A stretch of DNA of 7,234 nt, from NCBI GenBank assembly GCA_050290145.1, contig JBNKHC010000304.1:1-7234 (forward strand), given 5' to 3'. Of this stretch, positions 5,699 through 7,234 are shown one piece after another. The notes under the pieces were generated by a model. That model was not told the origin of the DNA. It saw only the letters and a list, made by a program, of their open reading frames with translations, and did not search any database. The position numbers were made by a program, and so were the translations under genes. How positions within the stretch are numbered: position 1 is the stretch's first letter; every line of letters begins with the position of its first letter. The stretch comes from Pelagibius sp050290145. Its GTDB lineage: Bacteria > Pseudomonadota > Alphaproteobacteria > Kiloniellales > Kiloniellaceae.

Positions 5699-6640
5699 AT
5701 GCCGCCCATGTCCTTGTCCTGGCGACATCACCTGACGGCCGTTCTGGGTACGGCGCTCCTCCTGGCCGCCGGCCCTGCCGCGGCGCTGGAACAGCCCGCA
5801 CTGGAGGAGCTGGAAACCCTGCTGCGCGACCTCGGCTTCGATCCGGGCAAGGTCGACGGCGTGGTCGACGACGACACCATCGCCGCGATCCGCCGCTACC
5901 AGGACTTCGCCCTGCTGCCCGGCGAGCCGGAACCCAACGAGAAGCTGCTGAACGAGCTGCGCGGCGTCGCCGCCGCCTTCGCGGCCCTGAACGCCGGCAA
6001 GGAAGAGTCGCCGACGGCGGCCCCGGCACCGGACAGCGGCGAGCCGGAGAGCCCGCCCACTCCGGCCAGCGAAAAGGTCGTCGTCCCGCCGCCCCCGCCG
6101 CCGCCCAAGCTGAAGCCGCTGGAGGAGACCGAGCCCCCCGCGCCTCAGACGCCGCCGGCAACGGAAGAAAAAGAGCAGCTCGCCGAGCTGCCCGCGGCCG
6201 ATACAGCGGAGCCCGCAGCGCCGGCGGAAAGCGTTGCACCGGAAGCCGCCGTGGCACCGCCCGAGGCGGAAGCGCCGCCGGCCGAGCCCGAGAACGAGGA
6301 ACCTCTCGATCCCGCCGCCGAGCTGGCGGCGCGTGTCGAGGCCGAGCTGGCGCCGCACCGCGACGACCTGGCGGCGGGCCGCGTCACCCGCCAAGCCCTC
6401 GCCTTCCGCTTCAATGACCTGGGGCGCCGGGCGCTACAGCAGTCCCAGTACGATGAGGCGATCCTGAAATTCTCGGTGGCGATCCACCTGGTTCCCGATT
6501 TCGCCGGCGCCTACTCCAACCGCGGCACCGCCTATCAGCGCAACGAGGAGGCGGAGCTGGCCGCCGCGGACTTCACCAAAGCCAAAGAACTCGGCTTCGG
6601 CGGCTTTCGCCTGCGCGACGGCAAGAATCCCTTTCGGTAG
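5699..6640 (+). CDS. Exported protein: peptidoglycan-binding-like domain, Pro/Ala/Glu-rich linker, TPR
   Basis: A 313-residue protein with three visible parts. Residues 1-30 form a signal peptide ending in AAA. Residues 33-90 resemble a peptidoglycan-binding (PGBD1-like) fold, with the hallmark LGFDPGKVDGVVDDDTIAAI then RRYQ. Residues 100-205 are a low-complexity Pro/Ala/Glu linker with a run of seven prolines near 130-136 and no predicted fold. Residues 236-300 hold about one and a half TPR units (DLGRRALQQSQYDEAILKF, then AYSNRGTAYQ), a protein-interaction module. It probably acts in the periplasm, linking the cell wall to a partner, but the function is unknown. ATG 5699 was chosen over ATG 5708 because GCGG sits just upstream of it; the choice changes only three residues. 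The upstream gap is 77 bp, and the gene faces pqqE tail to tail. Confidence 0.82.
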   Translation: MPPMSLSWRHHLTAVLGTALLLAAGPAAALEQPALEELETLLRDLGFDPGKVDGVVDDDTIAAIRRYQDFALLPGEPEPNEKLLNELRGVAAAFAALNAGKEESPTAAPAPDSGEPESPPTPASEKVVVPPPPPPPKLKPLEETEPPAPQTPPATEEKEQLAELPAADTAEPAAPAESVAPEAAVAPPEAEAPPAEPENEEPLDPAAELAARVEAELAPHRDDLAAGRVTRQALAFRFNDLGRRALQQSQYDEAILKFSVAIHLVPDFAGAYSNRGTAYQRNEEAELAAADFTKAKELGFGGFRLRDGKNPFR

Positions 6641-6646
6641 GGCCAG

Positions 6647-7234
6647 CTAGCCCAGGGGTTCCGGCACCTTTTCCGCCGCCGCCTCGCCGGCCTTGCGGGT
6701 GCGGTAGTGGAAGTCCTCGGCGATCTTGGCGGACTCGCTTGTCGCGAGGGCCTGCATGGCATCGTGCACGGGCGACTTGGCGCAGGCCGGGTCGACATTG
6801 CCCGCCTCGCCCGTCAGCGCGAAGGCCTGGCAGCGGCAGCCGCCCCAGTCGATCTCCTTGCGCTCGCAGGAACGGCAGGGCTCCGGCATCCAGTCGGTGC
6901 CGCGGTAGGCCTTGAAGGCCTGTGAATTCTCCCAGATGTCGCGCAGGCTCTTCTCGCTCACGCGGTCGAAGGTGAGGCTGGTGATGGATTCTGCAGCGTG
7001 GCAGGGCAGCACCTTGCCGGCCGGCGAGATGTTGAGGAACTGCCGGCCCCAGCCACCCATGCAGGACTTCGGCCGCCGGGCATAGTAGTCGGGCACCACG
7101 TAGTCGATCACCATGACGCCCTTCAGGCGCTCGCGCGCCGCCTCGACGATCTCGGTGGCCTGCTCAAGCTGCGCGCGCGTCGGCATCAGCGAGGCGCGGT
7201 TCAGGTAGGCCCAGCCGTAGTACTGCACGTGGGC
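6647..7234 (-). CDS. pqqE: PqqE, PQQ biosynthesis radical SAM enzyme, C-terminal half
   Basis: The last 195 residues of PqqE; the 5' part is off the right edge and the frame is open there. PqqE is a radical S-adenosylmethionine enzyme that makes the first Glu-Tyr carbon cross-link in the PqqA precursor peptide, working with the chaperone PqqD in the cytoplasm. The fragment begins with AHVQYYGWAYLNRASLMPT, a recognisable PqqE segment at the end of the radical SAM barrel. It then shows the SPASM region with seven cysteines in SCMGG, LPCHA, EPCRSC, GGCRC and PACAK contexts, which hold the auxiliary iron-sulfur clusters. The Asp of EIDWGGC sits where PqqE has an unusual Asp cluster ligand. The CxxxCxxC SAM motif lies outside the window. 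Other pqq genes are expected to the right. The C-terminal tail of about 25 residues is charged and variable. Confidence 0.95.
   Translation of the reverse strand, partial: AHVQYYGWAYLNRASLMPTRAQLEQATEIVEAARERLKGVMVIDYVVPDYYARRPKSCMGGWGRQFLNISPAGKVLPCHAAESITSLTFDRVSEKSLRDIWENSQAFKAYRGTDWMPEPCRSCERKEIDWGGCRCQAFALTGEAGNVDPACAKSPVHDAMQALATSESAKIAEDFHYRTRKAGEAAAEKVPEPLG

Noticed and set aside
4713..6257. A 514-codon open frame on the minus strand, antisense to the AraC and PGBD-TPR genes
   Set aside because: It is rich in Arg, Ala, Gly and Gln with no recognisable motif, and both plus-strand genes beneath it have clear domains. Long antisense frames are common in GC-rich DNA.

Overview
The window looks like chromosomal DNA from a high-GC Gram-negative bacterium. 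An alphaproteobacterium of the Rhodospirillales/Kiloniellales type is my best guess, from the strong G/C bias at third codon positions, the gene families present, and a promoter candidate of the CTTGAC/CTATAT kind. The taxonomic call is inference only. I see no mobile element, CRISPR array, RNA gene or prophage. Coding density is high, and no gene-free gap exceeds about 200 bases.

Layout from left to right. A DUF3313-type lipoprotein gene runs leftward off the left edge (1-516, minus). Divergent from it is a small DUF454/YbaN-type inner-membrane protein (712-1149, plus). Next is an unrecognised secreted protein (1316-2125, plus) closed by a good rho-independent terminator (2149-2183). A two-gene periplasmic redox unit follows: a soluble, probably PQQ-dependent dehydrogenase of the sorbosone/glucose dehydrogenase beta-propeller family (2319-3563, plus) and a small class I cytochrome c (3641-3982, plus), separated by a 12-bp hairpin. 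A convergent exported YHS-domain protein (4119-4643, minus) faces them across two strong hairpins. Divergent from it is an AraC-family regulator (4731-5621, plus). Three copies of an 11-bp element spaced exactly 21 bp apart cover the regulator's start and the shared upstream region. Then comes an exported protein with a peptidoglycan-binding-like N-terminus, a long Pro/Ala/Glu-rich linker and a C-terminal TPR (5699-6640, plus). It meets the 3' end of pqqE (6647-7234, minus, 5' end off the window) tail to tail with only 6 bp between stop codons.

How the genes may work together. PqqE makes PQQ, the cofactor expected for the 2319-3563 dehydrogenase, and the 3641-3982 cytochrome is a natural electron acceptor for that enzyme. 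The window therefore suggests a PQQ-linked periplasmic oxidation module beside the cofactor biosynthesis genes. The substrate cannot be read from the sequence. The AraC regulator probably controls the divergent YHS gene and/or itself. The lipoprotein, membrane protein, secreted orphan and PGBD-TPR protein have no evident functional link to the PQQ module.
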